Source: an uncultured Allomuricauda sp.
GTDB lineage: Bacteria > Bacteroidota > Bacteroidia > Flavobacteriales > Flavobacteriaceae
Assembly: GCF_947499695.1 (NCBI RefSeq)
Contig: NZ_CANMPQ010000002.1
Span: forward strand, 310,001 to 374,000
Direction: 5' to 3'
DNA: 64,000 nucleotides
Shown: positions 16,225-24,784 of the stretch, in pieces
How the letters are laid out: each line of letters starts with the position of its first letter
How positions within the stretch are numbered: the first letter of the stretch is position 1
Program-made: the position numbers and the translations under genes
The notes under the pieces: generated by a model
What the model saw: the letters and a program-made list of their open reading frames with translations, nothing else
Told to the model about the DNA's origin: nothing
Database searches by the model: none

Positions 16225-16232
16225 TAGTTTTG
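16225..16232 (+). promoter_or_regulatory. -7 box before the CBM9-DUF5916 gene
   Basis: TAGTTTTG matches TAnnTTTG exactly and ends 12 nt before the ATG at 16245. An alternative TTG start at 16230 would fall within this box, which argues for the ATG. No clear -33 element. Confidence 0.4.
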
Positions 16233-16244
16233 ACCAAACTGATT

Positions 16245-18476
16245 ATGTCCATGCGCTATCTAGCTGCAACCTTATTTCTACTTGTCCAAACATTTTTGGT
16301 CTCCCAGGAATATTTGAACAGCACAGAAAACATTCATGCGACTACCAAGGAACTTAAATTGGATGGTTTTTTGGACGAAGACCTCTGGAAAGAAGCCAGG
16401 AATTTTCCATTTGTGGAATGGCGCCCCGATTGGGGGGCTAAAGATAGCCTTACCCAACTTTATATCACATTCGACAATGATTTTCTTTATGTTGGATTAG
16501 ATGCCAAAGATCCAAATCCGGAACAGATCATAGGCAGAAACCTGGTACGGGATGGTTGGTATGGAGATGATTATTTTGCCTTTCAGATAGATCCGAACCG
16601 AACCCGGAAAAACGCATTCATTTTTAGCATTTACCCAACTGGAAGTAGGTATGACGATGCCATCTACAATGATAATGTCCCTTTGGGCAACGCTCCTTCA
16701 ACTCCTGCGTATGATATGATTTGGAAAGGCAAGACCCAAATTACGGATGAAGGCTGGCAGGCCGAATATAAAATTCCATTATCCAATCTAAGGTTTGAAA
16801 TCCGGGATGGAGAAGTACTGGGAGGTATTTCTGCCCAAAGAACCATTAACTATGACAACAAACTTTTAGCATTCCCAAAAGTGCCTCAGAACATCACTGG
16901 AGCCAATAGTAAACCTTCCTTGAAAAAGCCCGTAAGATTTGTAGGGCTACAACCAAAAAAGGACCTTCAGATTACTCCTTATCTTCTAGGGTCTAAGCAA
17001 ACGCAGTATCAACTTAGTCAAAACAATCTTCAATATGAGAAGGATACATTTAACGAATTGGACGTAGGCTTGGATATCCGATATGGTATTACTCCCAATT
17101 TGACTTTGGACCTTACCCTGAACACCGACTTTTCGCAAGTTGAGATTGATGATCAAATCGTGAATCTAGGTCGGGTCTCCATATTTTTTCCGGAACGACG
17201 AAAATTCTTTTTGCAACAATCCGGGCTTTTTGATTTTGACACAGGCATCCTCTCCCAACTTTTTTATAGCCGCACAATCGGAATCAATAATGGGCAATTG
17301 ACACCTATCATCGGTGGAGCAAAACTCACTGGGGAACTTGGAAATTGGGACCTGGGATTTCTATCATTACAAACGGAAGGCACAAGAATAAACAATACTT
17401 CCTTGCCAACCGAAAACTTTACAGTCCTCCGGTTACGAAGAAAAGTTTTTAACGACCGGTCCTTTATTGGTTTTATGGCCACAAACCGGGTTCGGGAAAA
17501 CTATATCAACACCGCACTTGGTATTGATGGAGTAATAGATGTGGGGAATGAAAACTTCATCATAACCTCTGTGGCCACCACTTTGGAGGGTGAAAGTTTT
17601 TCTGATGTGGATTATGACCCATTGGACAACTCACGTTTCGCATTCCAATTTGCAAGAAGAAAGCGTGATGGATGGTTTTATAGAACGGCCTATGAGTTCT
17701 CGGGAGAGGATTTTAGGCCCGGCATGGGTTTCCTCCTCCGAGAAAAGCACCATAATTTTTATTTAGGACTTAACCATGGAAAATTTAAAACAAATCAAAA
17801 ACAAAATACCTTTCAATACCGCAGATGGATGCCCATCAACTCAGATCTCTATTTTACCCCCAATTTTTCGGACGTGCTTACCTGGTACAATCGAAGCCAT
17901 TGGACCGGGCGTTTTTTCAATAATGATGAAATAACCGTTTTTGGCCAGGTCCAGTATGAGTATCTACAAGAACCGCTTCAATTCTCCAACAACATCATTA
18001 TCCCACAGGGCAATTATTTCTACACCTATTATGGGGCATCCTACTCAAGTGGTTTTCAGCGCGCATTTAAATTTCCCATTTCTACAGAATATGGAAGCTT
18101 TTTTGATGGGGAGAATCTTCAGTTCCGTATAAGTCCCGAATGGAGTATTAATGAGCATTTTACTTTGGAACGTTCCTGGAGACTGAACTACCTAAACTTT
18201 AGAATTCGGAATGTTGACGAATGGATCAATGTGCCCCAACTGAGAATCAATTGGGCCTATGACCTCCACCTTTCGGGAAGTGTTACCGCCCAGTACAATT
18301 CTATTCAGGATCAAATTTTTACAAGTGCAAGATTGCGCTATAATTTTCGGGATGGCCATAACCTGTATGTGGTATATAACCAAGATTATAATATTGATTC
18401 CACTCAGATGGATCTACCGCTTCCACGTTTTAACAACCGTCTTTTTACCTTAAAATATTTATACACCTTTTTCTAA
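16245..18476 (+). CDS. CBM9-like / DUF5916 outer-membrane protein
   Basis: The 743-aa protein has a signal peptide (MSMRYLAATLFLLVQTFLVS). Residues about 30-200 form a CBM9-like carbohydrate-binding sandwich (LKLDGFLDEDLWKEA, LYITFDNDFLYVGLDAKD), and residues about 220-743 the DUF5916 region with VNLGRVSIFFPERRKFFLQ, which ends in alternating strands and a terminal aromatic (LFTLKYLYTFF), as in outer-membrane barrels. Family members are common in Bacteroidota near polysaccharide or peptide-use genes; substrate is unknown. The next gene starts 11 nt after the stop, so it probably leads a short operon. Confidence 0.85.
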   Translation: MSMRYLAATLFLLVQTFLVSQEYLNSTENIHATTKELKLDGFLDEDLWKEARNFPFVEWRPDWGAKDSLTQLYITFDNDFLYVGLDAKDPNPEQIIGRNLVRDGWYGDDYFAFQIDPNRTRKNAFIFSIYPTGSRYDDAIYNDNVPLGNAPSTPAYDMIWKGKTQITDEGWQAEYKIPLSNLRFEIRDGEVLGGISAQRTINYDNKLLAFPKVPQNITGANSKPSLKKPVRFVGLQPKKDLQITPYLLGSKQTQYQLSQNNLQYEKDTFNELDVGLDIRYGITPNLTLDLTLNTDFSQVEIDDQIVNLGRVSIFFPERRKFFLQQSGLFDFDTGILSQLFYSRTIGINNGQLTPIIGGAKLTGELGNWDLGFLSLQTEGTRINNTSLPTENFTVLRLRRKVFNDRSFIGFMATNRVRENYINTALGIDGVIDVGNENFIITSVATTLEGESFSDVDYDPLDNSRFAFQFARRKRDGWFYRTAYEFSGEDFRPGMGFLLREKHHNFYLGLNHGKFKTNQKQNTFQYRRWMPINSDLYFTPNFSDVLTWYNRSHWTGRFFNNDEITVFGQVQYEYLQEPLQFSNNIIIPQGNYFYTYYGASYSSGFQRAFKFPISTEYGSFFDGENLQFRISPEWSINEHFTLERSWRLNYLNFRIRNVDEWINVPQLRINWAYDLHLSGSVTAQYNSIQDQIFTSARLRYNFRDGHNLYVVYNQDYNIDSTQMDLPLPRFNNRLFTLKYLYTFF

Positions 18477-18487
18477 ATCAATACACG

Positions 18488-18952
18488 ATGAAAAACCTAA
18501 TGCTACTTTTATTTGTTTTGACAGTTTCCGCTTCCTGCAATCAGCAAGAACCTGAATTGGTTCAACCCTCGGTAATCAATAATGAGGATCAAAAAATATT
18601 AAGAAACCTAAAAGAAGTACAATGGCCGAAAGCGTATCGGGAGCAGGACACACTTCTACTGGACAGAATTTTAGGGGATGATTTTCAAATGATCGATGCC
18701 GGGGGTACATGGTCAAATAAAGTCAAAGAGCTGGAATGGATCAAAGAAAATGCCATGGAAAATGATTCCTTCTTTTATGAAATAAAACGATTGGATATCC
18801 TTCCGAATGGAACTGCACTAATTTGCGGAACGGGCCATATTTTCAATGATAGCACAGAGACTATTTACCAATCCAGTAATATTCTGATAAAGCGAAAAGA
18901 TGCATGGAAGGCAGTTGCATCGCATGTATCGGGAATCAAAAAACTAGATTGA
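18488..18952 (+). CDS. DUF4440 / NTF2-like lipoprotein
   Basis: A 154-aa protein with a type II signal (lipobox SASC, Cys about 17) followed by a SnoaL/DUF4440-type cone fold: residues about 35-150 include WPKAYREQDTLLLDRILGDDF and MIDAGGTWSNKVKELEWI, and DAWKAVASHVSGIKK closes it. Such proteins bind small molecules or act as simple hydrolases/isomerases; no catalytic pair is obvious here. It follows the DUF5916 gene by 11 nt and probably shares its transcript. Confidence 0.75.
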   Translation: MKNLMLLLFVLTVSASCNQQEPELVQPSVINNEDQKILRNLKEVQWPKAYREQDTLLLDRILGDDFQMIDAGGTWSNKVKELEWIKENAMENDSFFYEIKRLDILPNGTALICGTGHIFNDSTETIYQSSNILIKRKDAWKAVASHVSGIKKLD

Positions 18953-19043
18953 TTGGTCACTCAGAGGTAAAATCCAACATTAACAACATTACCCGTCAGT
19001 ATTTACTATTTTGATAACAATTTCATCGATCAAAAATCAAAAA

Positions 19044-20168
19044 ATGGTTTCTAGACAATTTTTATGTTTCCTAATTTTGGTCACTGCCGTATTACCTATT
19101 AACGCCCAACCAAAGAGTGATAACGGCGTTGTGAAATTCAGTTCAAAACTTCTCAATGAAAATAGGATGGTTCAAATCCATCTTCCCAAAAGTTATTGGA
19201 ACACTGATAAAACTTACCCTGTACTATTTGTTTTGGATGGTGAACATGTTTTCAAATATGCACAAGGGACCGTGGATTTTCTGAGCAATGATTTTGGTTT
19301 CATCCCTGAAATGATTGTTGTGGGGATTCCCAATACCGATAGGAATCGGGACCTTTATGTTGATTTTAAACCGAATGGCTCCTATCTTAATTTTGTCGAT
19401 TTTTTGGAGAAGGAATTAGGCCCATTTATTGATGACAAATACCGAACCAATCCATTCAAAATTATCTATGGTTGGTCTTCAGGCTCAGGGTTGACCAATT
19501 ATGTCTTCGTGAAAAAACCGGAATTATTCAATGGTTATATATTGTCTGGTGGTGGAATTGGTCCAAAAACGGTGGTTTTTATTAAAAACAATTTGGATCC
19601 GAACAACTATAAAGGAATCCATTTATTTGCCTCAACCGAAGGTTCCAGTTTTAGGATGGCCGGATTAAAAAAACACGAAACCCTAATAAAAAGTATAAAT
19701 CCCGAAGAGCTACAGTATCAGTTCAAGATCTATGACCACTTAAATCATACTGAAGTTCTGTCCCAAGGCTTGTATGATGGTTTAAAGTTTGTTTTTAAGG
19801 ATTTCTACATTCCAGATTTCATTGTTTCCAATGGAAGCAAAAACATTATTACTTACTATCAAAGATTAGAAAAAACCTTTGGTTTTAAAACCGATATCCC
19901 CATTGGGAGCATCAATGAAATGTGTGCCGTTCTTGTAGAACAAAACAAGATAGATGAGGCATTGGAATTAGTGAACCATGGGCTACGTACACATCCCGAC
20001 AATCCGGTTTTATTGGGTGCGAAGGCCGAGGTTTACCAGCATCAGAATCAGTTAAAAATAGCAGCTGAATATTTCCAAAAAGCCTTGCTAAAATCAAAGG
20101 ATAGCATTGATGCCAACAAATATAAAGCCCTGTATAAAAGCGCTTTAAAAACGATGACAAGGGAATAG
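19044..20168 (+). CDS. Secreted alpha/beta-hydrolase (esterase D-like) fused to TPR
   Basis: The product is 374 aa with a signal peptide (MVSRQFLCFLILVTAVLPIN, then AQ). Residues about 30-265 form an esterase/Fes-like alpha/beta hydrolase: PVLFVLDGEHVF, nucleophile Ser in YGWSSGSGLTNYV, and a likely catalytic His in DHLNHTEVL. Residues about 290-365 are TPR-like helices (IDEALELVNHGLRTHP, IAAEYFQKALLKSKD). Homologues hydrolyse siderophore or other esters; the substrate here is unknown. The ATG at 19044 is used because the longer frame starts at TTG and breaks the signal peptide. The hydrolase-TPR fusion is known in Bacteroidota. Confidence 0.8.
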   Translation: MVSRQFLCFLILVTAVLPINAQPKSDNGVVKFSSKLLNENRMVQIHLPKSYWNTDKTYPVLFVLDGEHVFKYAQGTVDFLSNDFGFIPEMIVVGIPNTDRNRDLYVDFKPNGSYLNFVDFLEKELGPFIDDKYRTNPFKIIYGWSSGSGLTNYVFVKKPELFNGYILSGGGIGPKTVVFIKNNLDPNNYKGIHLFASTEGSSFRMAGLKKHETLIKSINPEELQYQFKIYDHLNHTEVLSQGLYDGLKFVFKDFYIPDFIVSNGSKNIITYYQRLEKTFGFKTDIPIGSINEMCAVLVEQNKIDEALELVNHGLRTHPDNPVLLGAKAEVYQHQNQLKIAAEYFQKALLKSKDSIDANKYKALYKSALKTMTRE

Positions 20169-20242
20169 GTTGTTGCGGTTTAACATATTTTTTAAAATAA
20201 TCGGACTATTTATCCCTTAAATTGAAGCACCTAATCAATCTT

Positions 20243-21535
20243 ATGAGAAAACTCTGCTGGATATTATTGCTAGTTACTGTTTCATTTCAGGCACAAACCA
20301 ATTCGGTTGAGCTTGCCTTCGAAAAAGATTTGGTTCCTGAGGGTATAGCAGTACATAAATCATCAAAAAAACTATACCTCAACAGTCTTGTCCACAACAA
20401 AATTGTTCGATGTAATCTTGATGGTTCCGATCCAGAAGATTTTATTTCAAATAACCAATTTGGCTATCTATCTGGGTTCGGTATGACCATCAAAGGTGAC
20501 ACTCTTTTCGCTTTGGGAAACAGTCTTCCAAAAATCAACAATAAGTCCATTCTGTTGTTGTTGAATATTCATTCTGGAAAATTGATTAAATCCTATCGGT
20601 TGAATGTTCCTGATTTTATCTACCTTAATGATCTTGCAGTTAGCTCCAAAGGAGCTGTTTATATCACGGATTCTGAGAGCAATAATATCTACACCGTCAA
20701 CAAATCCACCGATAAACTGGAAGTCTTTTTCTCCAATGATGGGATTAAACACTCCAACGGAATTGCGATTTCAAAAGATGACAAGTTTCTTTTTTTTGCT
20801 TCGTATACCAGCGGGATTCGGATTTTTAATATTGCCTCCAAAGAACTCATCAATAAACCCAACGAACATAAGGGAATCGATGGAATGAAATTTTATAACA
20901 ATAGTTTGGTCGGAATAGTAAATAGCAGAAGAGATAAAGCACAGAATGGTATTTACCGCTTTCATTTGAATGAAAAAAATATCGAAATCATTAATACGGA
21001 AAAATTGCAGGACTTTTCCCGACTATCAGATATTCCAACCACTTTTGATATCTATGGAGACACGATGTATTTCGTAACAGACTCCCAAATGGACCTGTTG
21101 AATCAGGAAACCATGGAAATTACGGATGCATCAAAATTGGAAGACTATCGACTTTTAATTTCAAAACTGGAAGGTCGTGTTCAACCCAAGGAAAAAAATC
21201 AAGTATTTTCCAAAAGATATTGCACCGAAATTGGTCGTTTCGACCTTCTTTTTGACAAAGATGAGATAGCCGGAGCTTATTATCTAAAACATAAGAATGC
21301 ACTGGGAGGAATTTGGGGAAAGTTAAAGAACAATGTTATGACAGGTCGTTGGCAAGATGCTGATGGAGAAGGAGATATCATCATAACCTTCACCGAAAAC
21401 TTTTCATTTTTTACTGCGGATTACAGAGCTGATGACGAACCTAATAAGTGGTACAGAGATACTTGGCACGGAGCATTAAGGCCAAACGACAATACTTCTT
21501 TTGAATTCAATCAAAAAACATATCAATGTGAATAA
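20243..21535 (+). CDS. SMP-30/gluconolactonase-like propeller with extra C-terminal domain
   Basis: A 430-aa secreted protein (signal peptide MRKLCWILLLVTVSFQAQ). Residues about 20-310 repeat beta-propeller blades with SMP-30/NHL features (PEGIAVHKSSKKLYLNS, YLNDLAVSSKGAVYITDS, SNGIAISKDDKFLFFAS). From about 330 to the end there is a separate domain with several Gly and Trp residues (GGIWGKLKNNVMTGRW, DADGEGDIIITF, WYRDTWHGALRP) that I cannot place in a family. The ATG at 20243 is preferred over an upstream TTG. The following gene overlaps the end by a few nt, so they are translationally coupled. Confidence 0.72.
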   Translation: MRKLCWILLLVTVSFQAQTNSVELAFEKDLVPEGIAVHKSSKKLYLNSLVHNKIVRCNLDGSDPEDFISNNQFGYLSGFGMTIKGDTLFALGNSLPKINNKSILLLLNIHSGKLIKSYRLNVPDFIYLNDLAVSSKGAVYITDSESNNIYTVNKSTDKLEVFFSNDGIKHSNGIAISKDDKFLFFASYTSGIRIFNIASKELINKPNEHKGIDGMKFYNNSLVGIVNSRRDKAQNGIYRFHLNEKNIEIINTEKLQDFSRLSDIPTTFDIYGDTMYFVTDSQMDLLNQETMEITDASKLEDYRLLISKLEGRVQPKEKNQVFSKRYCTEIGRFDLLFDKDEIAGAYYLKHKNALGGIWGKLKNNVMTGRWQDADGEGDIIITFTENFSFFTADYRADDEPNKWYRDTWHGALRPNDNTSFEFNQKTYQCE

Positions 21536-22496
21536 TTACAAGCTTTCTTTTTCCGTCCTTGCGTTATTACTCATTTTAAGTTGTAAGCAAGAGCAACAAC
21601 AAAAACCTACAGCGAATCTTATTAAAGGTCCTTTTTTCAGTGCAGTGCCACAGGAACAACCGCAATTATTGGCACCAGAACTATTGATGTCCCCTGTTAC
21701 CGAATACAACGGCACCTTTTCTCCAGATGGTACTGAATTTTATTATACCACCGATGTTGCTCAAAATGCGTATATAACATTTACCAAAATGTTACCGGAC
21801 AGCACTTGGAGCGAGCCAAGAATTGCTTCCTTTTCAGGTACGTTTTCGGATTATGATCCACTGTTTTCTCCGGATGGAAATCGAATCTATTTTAGTTCTA
21901 GTCGTCCAAAAGGAGATACGGATAACAGTAAAATCTGGTATACGGAACGAACAGATTCTGGCTGGAGTGACCCCGTTCGTGTTGTACTAACTGGGGAAGA
22001 GGACAATGAGTATTATAGCTCATTAACAACTGACGGAACACTTTATTTCAATATTTGGTCTAAAGGAGACATCTACAAAGCTATTCCAACGGATTCCATT
22101 TATCAGGTTGAGCTTTTACCGGACATTATTAATTCAGGAGGGGATAAAGGTGACCCTTTTGTAGCCCCAAATGAGGAATACCTAATTTACCGGGGTTATG
22201 ATGAAAGTCTTGGAGGAGGAGATTTATACATAACATTCAATATCAACGGTGAATGGACCCAGCCTGAGAACCTTGGAGAACCCATCAATTCAGAGGCACA
22301 CGAAATGTGTCCTTGGGTAAGTCAAGATGGAAAGTTATTTGTTTTTGCCAGTGGCCGTTCCACAGGGAAATTGGAAACAGCCCCCTTGGACCCGATCAAG
22401 AAAGTACACAGTGAAAATAGCTCTTTCAATAATTTAAATCTCTACTATACCTCCGCAGATTTTATCCAAAGAATGAAACAAAAACACTTGGATTAA
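21528..22496 (+). CDS. PD40/TolB-like propeller lipoprotein
   Basis: A 322-aa protein with a type II signal peptide (lipobox ILSC). WD40-like PD40 repeats are visible: NGTFSPDGTEFYYTT, DPLFSPDGNRIYFSS, DPFVAPNEEYLIYRG and PWVSQDGKLFVFASG, giving a TolB-type propeller of about five or six blades. I chose the GTG at 21528, which overlaps the previous stop by 8 nt and puts the hydrophobic core in the right place; a TTG at 21501 is the alternative. Function is probably ligand or protein binding at the cell surface. Its stop codon lies inside a hairpin shared with the convergent lactonase gene. Confidence 0.75.
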   Translation: MNNYKLSFSVLALLLILSCKQEQQQKPTANLIKGPFFSAVPQEQPQLLAPELLMSPVTEYNGTFSPDGTEFYYTTDVAQNAYITFTKMLPDSTWSEPRIASFSGTFSDYDPLFSPDGNRIYFSSSRPKGDTDNSKIWYTERTDSGWSDPVRVVLTGEEDNEYYSSLTTDGTLYFNIWSKGDIYKAIPTDSIYQVELLPDIINSGGDKGDPFVAPNEEYLIYRGYDESLGGGDLYITFNINGEWTQPENLGEPINSEAHEMCPWVSQDGKLFVFASGRSTGKLETAPLDPIKKVHSENSSFNNLNLYYTSADFIQRMKQKHLD

Positions 22497-22514
22497 TGTC
22501 TTGGTTTAATCCAA
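22488..22514. terminator. Shared convergent terminator hairpin
   Basis: A 9-bp perfect stem (22488-22496 with 22506-22514, 9-nt loop) contains both stop codons: the TAA of the plus-strand PD40 gene in the left arm and the TAA of the minus-strand lactonase gene in the right arm. Leftward, it is followed by GTGTTTTTGTTT, so it is more convincing for the minus gene. Confidence 0.5.
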
Positions 22515-23609
22515 AAATTCCAAGCAAACCGGGCTTGAAAGTTTTAATTCATTCAAGAATTCTAAGGTTCCACTTTCAGTACTTCTCGCATAGATGGTGA
22601 TGTTATTGCTTCTTTGATTCGCTACCAACAGAAAATTCCCAGAAGGGTCCAAAGTAAAGTTACGTGGCCAGTCCCCACCAACGGATTCTCTTCCCACTAA
22701 GGTCAACTTTCCAGAACCCTGGTCAATAGCAAAAATCACAATAGTATTCTCTCCGCGATTAGATCCATACAAAAACTTACCATCAGTTGAAATATGAATG
22801 TCGGCACAAAAGCTCTCTCCTTCAAAATCTGAAGCTAGAGTACTTTGTGTTTCGCCTTCCAAATATGCACCATTCTCAGCCTTTTGAAAAACGGTAATAG
22901 TTGAATTTAATTCATTAATGACGTAAAGAAATTGTTCCCCGGTTCCTAAAACAAAATGTCTTGGGCCTGCGCCTTCCGCCACATCAAGAGAAGCTTGTTC
23001 CGAAGGCACAAAAGAACCGTTCTGCTTTGTGTATTGCTTGACTGCATCCAGTCCCAGATCAGCAACCAAAAGCTGATCTCCATTGAATTTTGCCATATGG
23101 GCATGAGAAGTTTTTGCCGTATCAAGTACTTTATGATCCAGAATTTGAGGATCTGAACTCAACGATCCATCTTCCTTCAGCTTAAAAATAGAAACATTCC
23201 CGCCAGAGTAATTTGAAGCAGCTAGAAATCCATCATCTGAAAGTGCTACATGACAAGGATGTTTCCCTGCCGTTCCCATACTATTCAAAAGCTCTAACTT
23301 ACCATCCATTAGCTTGAATGCCGTTACGCCTCCGCCCAAGCTGTCAAAATCAGCTGTTTCTTGTGCTGCATACAAATGCTGTTTATCCTTGGAAATCTTT
23401 ACAAAAGATGGATTAGGCAAAACAGCGGCCAAGGTTTTATTCTTTAATGTTCCTGTATTTCCATCAAAGGTAAATCTATAGATGCCTTCACTATCCCCAT
23501 CTGTATAGGTTCCCACAAATAGTTGATACTCCTTTTTTTCCACTTTTTTCTCAGAACATCCAACCAAGCCCATTAGTAAAACACTTAAAATCAAACTAAA
23601 AAATCTCAT
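22506..23609 (-). CDS. Lactonase-family (6-phosphogluconolactonase-like) propeller lipoprotein
   Basis: A 367-aa protein with a type II signal (lipobox LVGC). It is a seven-bladed YkgB/Pgl-type lactonase: QLFVGTYTDGDSEGIYRF opens the fold, and PNPSFVKISKDKQHLYAA, KHPCHVALSDDGFLAASNYSGG, GAGPRHFVLG and GGDWPRNFTLDPSGNFLLVANQ are family landmarks. Cytosolic relatives hydrolyse 6-phosphogluconolactone; because this copy is exported and lipidated, its substrate is likely an external lactone or it has a different role. Start ATG at 23607-23609. A divergent AraC regulator begins 80 nt upstream. Confidence 0.85.
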   Translation of the reverse strand: MRFFSLILSVLLMGLVGCSEKKVEKKEYQLFVGTYTDGDSEGIYRFTFDGNTGTLKNKTLAAVLPNPSFVKISKDKQHLYAAQETADFDSLGGGVTAFKLMDGKLELLNSMGTAGKHPCHVALSDDGFLAASNYSGGNVSIFKLKEDGSLSSDPQILDHKVLDTAKTSHAHMAKFNGDQLLVADLGLDAVKQYTKQNGSFVPSEQASLDVAEGAGPRHFVLGTGEQFLYVINELNSTITVFQKAENGAYLEGETQSTLASDFEGESFCADIHISTDGKFLYGSNRGENTIVIFAIDQGSGKLTLVGRESVGGDWPRNFTLDPSGNFLLVANQRSNNITIYARSTESGTLEFLNELKLSSPVCLEFLD

Positions 23610-23690
23610 TGCTACATTGTCTTTTGCTAAAAATAACAACTATATATGGAATGCGAATTTTATTTGTTTCCAACTTTCTATTTTTGAAGG

Positions 23691-24704
23691 ATGGACAAAG
23701 AGACCATAATATTGGTTTTAAGCTGCTTGGGAATTGCCCAAGCCCTATTCATCTGTATATACCTTATTACACTCAAGAGAAAGGATGGAAATGCAACTTT
23801 TTTTCTTGCTTTTGTGATTTTAGGATTGACCATTCGTATCGGCAAGTCGGTTCTTAACGTCTATATGGATTTACAGCCTTGGCAACGAAATCTTGGCCTT
23901 TCCGGAATTCTCTTAACAGGTCCATTTTTATGGTTTTATGGGAAGGTGCTATTATCACCATTAAAAACAATTCCACGAAAGGATTATCTCCATTTGGTTC
24001 CTTTTGCTCTATTTGCCCTGCTATGTGATTTTATTCCCAACACTGGTTCATTGACTTCCTATATCATCTATTTGATGGTTTTTGGCCATTTAGCGGTATA
24101 CGTTGGCTTGTCTTTCAAGATCTTCTATCAATACCAGGGTAAAGTGCATCAACAACGGGCAAAATGGTTCAGGAATTTGGTGCTGGGTGTTGGACTTATC
24201 TGGGTATTTTATATGGGCAATTTGGCCGGAATATTTTCCTATTACATAGGGGGTGCTCTGTTCTTCTCACTTTTGATTTATATTTTCTCTTTTCTCTTTC
24301 TTCAAAAGCATGCCTTTCAATTGGGCAAGTACAATACCTCAACCTTGGATTCATCCGCTTCGGAACGATTGATGGAGCAGGTAAAAACTTTGTTTATTGA
24401 CCAACAAGTCTTTTTGGAAAACACGATTTCCTTGGAGAGCATAGCCAAAAAAATGGAGATCTCCCCTAGAAAGTTATCTCAGGTTATCAATGAAAACGAG
24501 CAAACCAACTTTTCGGATTTTGTAAACAGTTATCGTATTGAAAAGGCCAAAGTTCTCCTGACAGATTCAAGTCTCCAAAATGAAAAAATAATAGCAATTG
24601 CTTACGATTGTGGCTTTGGAAACGTAACGTCTTTCAATCTTGCATTCAAAGCAAAGACACAATTGACTCCCACTCAATACAGGAATAAGTTTAAGGGAAA
24701 ATAA
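23691..24704 (+). CDS. Membrane-bound AraC-family transcriptional regulator
   Basis: Of 337 residues, the first ~210 contain about seven membrane helices (for example IILVLSCLGIAQALFICIYL and GGALFFSLLIYIFSFLFL). Residues about 230-335 form an AraC HTH_18 domain: LESIAKKMEISPRKLSQVI, FSDFVNSYRIEKAKVLL and IAYDCGFGNVTSFNLAF. Such seven-helix AraC proteins are widespread in Flavobacteriia and couple a membrane signal to DNA binding. It is divergent from the lactonase gene and upstream of a PQQ-sugar-dehydrogenase gene, either of which could be a target. TATTTTTG at 23679-23686 is a -7-like box, but it lies only 4 nt from the ATG. Confidence 0.88.
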   Translation: MDKETIILVLSCLGIAQALFICIYLITLKRKDGNATFFLAFVILGLTIRIGKSVLNVYMDLQPWQRNLGLSGILLTGPFLWFYGKVLLSPLKTIPRKDYLHLVPFALFALLCDFIPNTGSLTSYIIYLMVFGHLAVYVGLSFKIFYQYQGKVHQQRAKWFRNLVLGVGLIWVFYMGNLAGIFSYYIGGALFFSLLIYIFSFLFLQKHAFQLGKYNTSTLDSSASERLMEQVKTLFIDQQVFLENTISLESIAKKMEISPRKLSQVINENEQTNFSDFVNSYRIEKAKVLLTDSSLQNEKIIAIAYDCGFGNVTSFNLAFKAKTQLTPTQYRNKFKGK

Positions 24705-24784
24705 GCTCTTTTTCGTTTAAAGAATCATGTTTATTAAAGAAAAACAGACCTAAGTTTTCATCATTTGCATGAAAATCATAGCTC

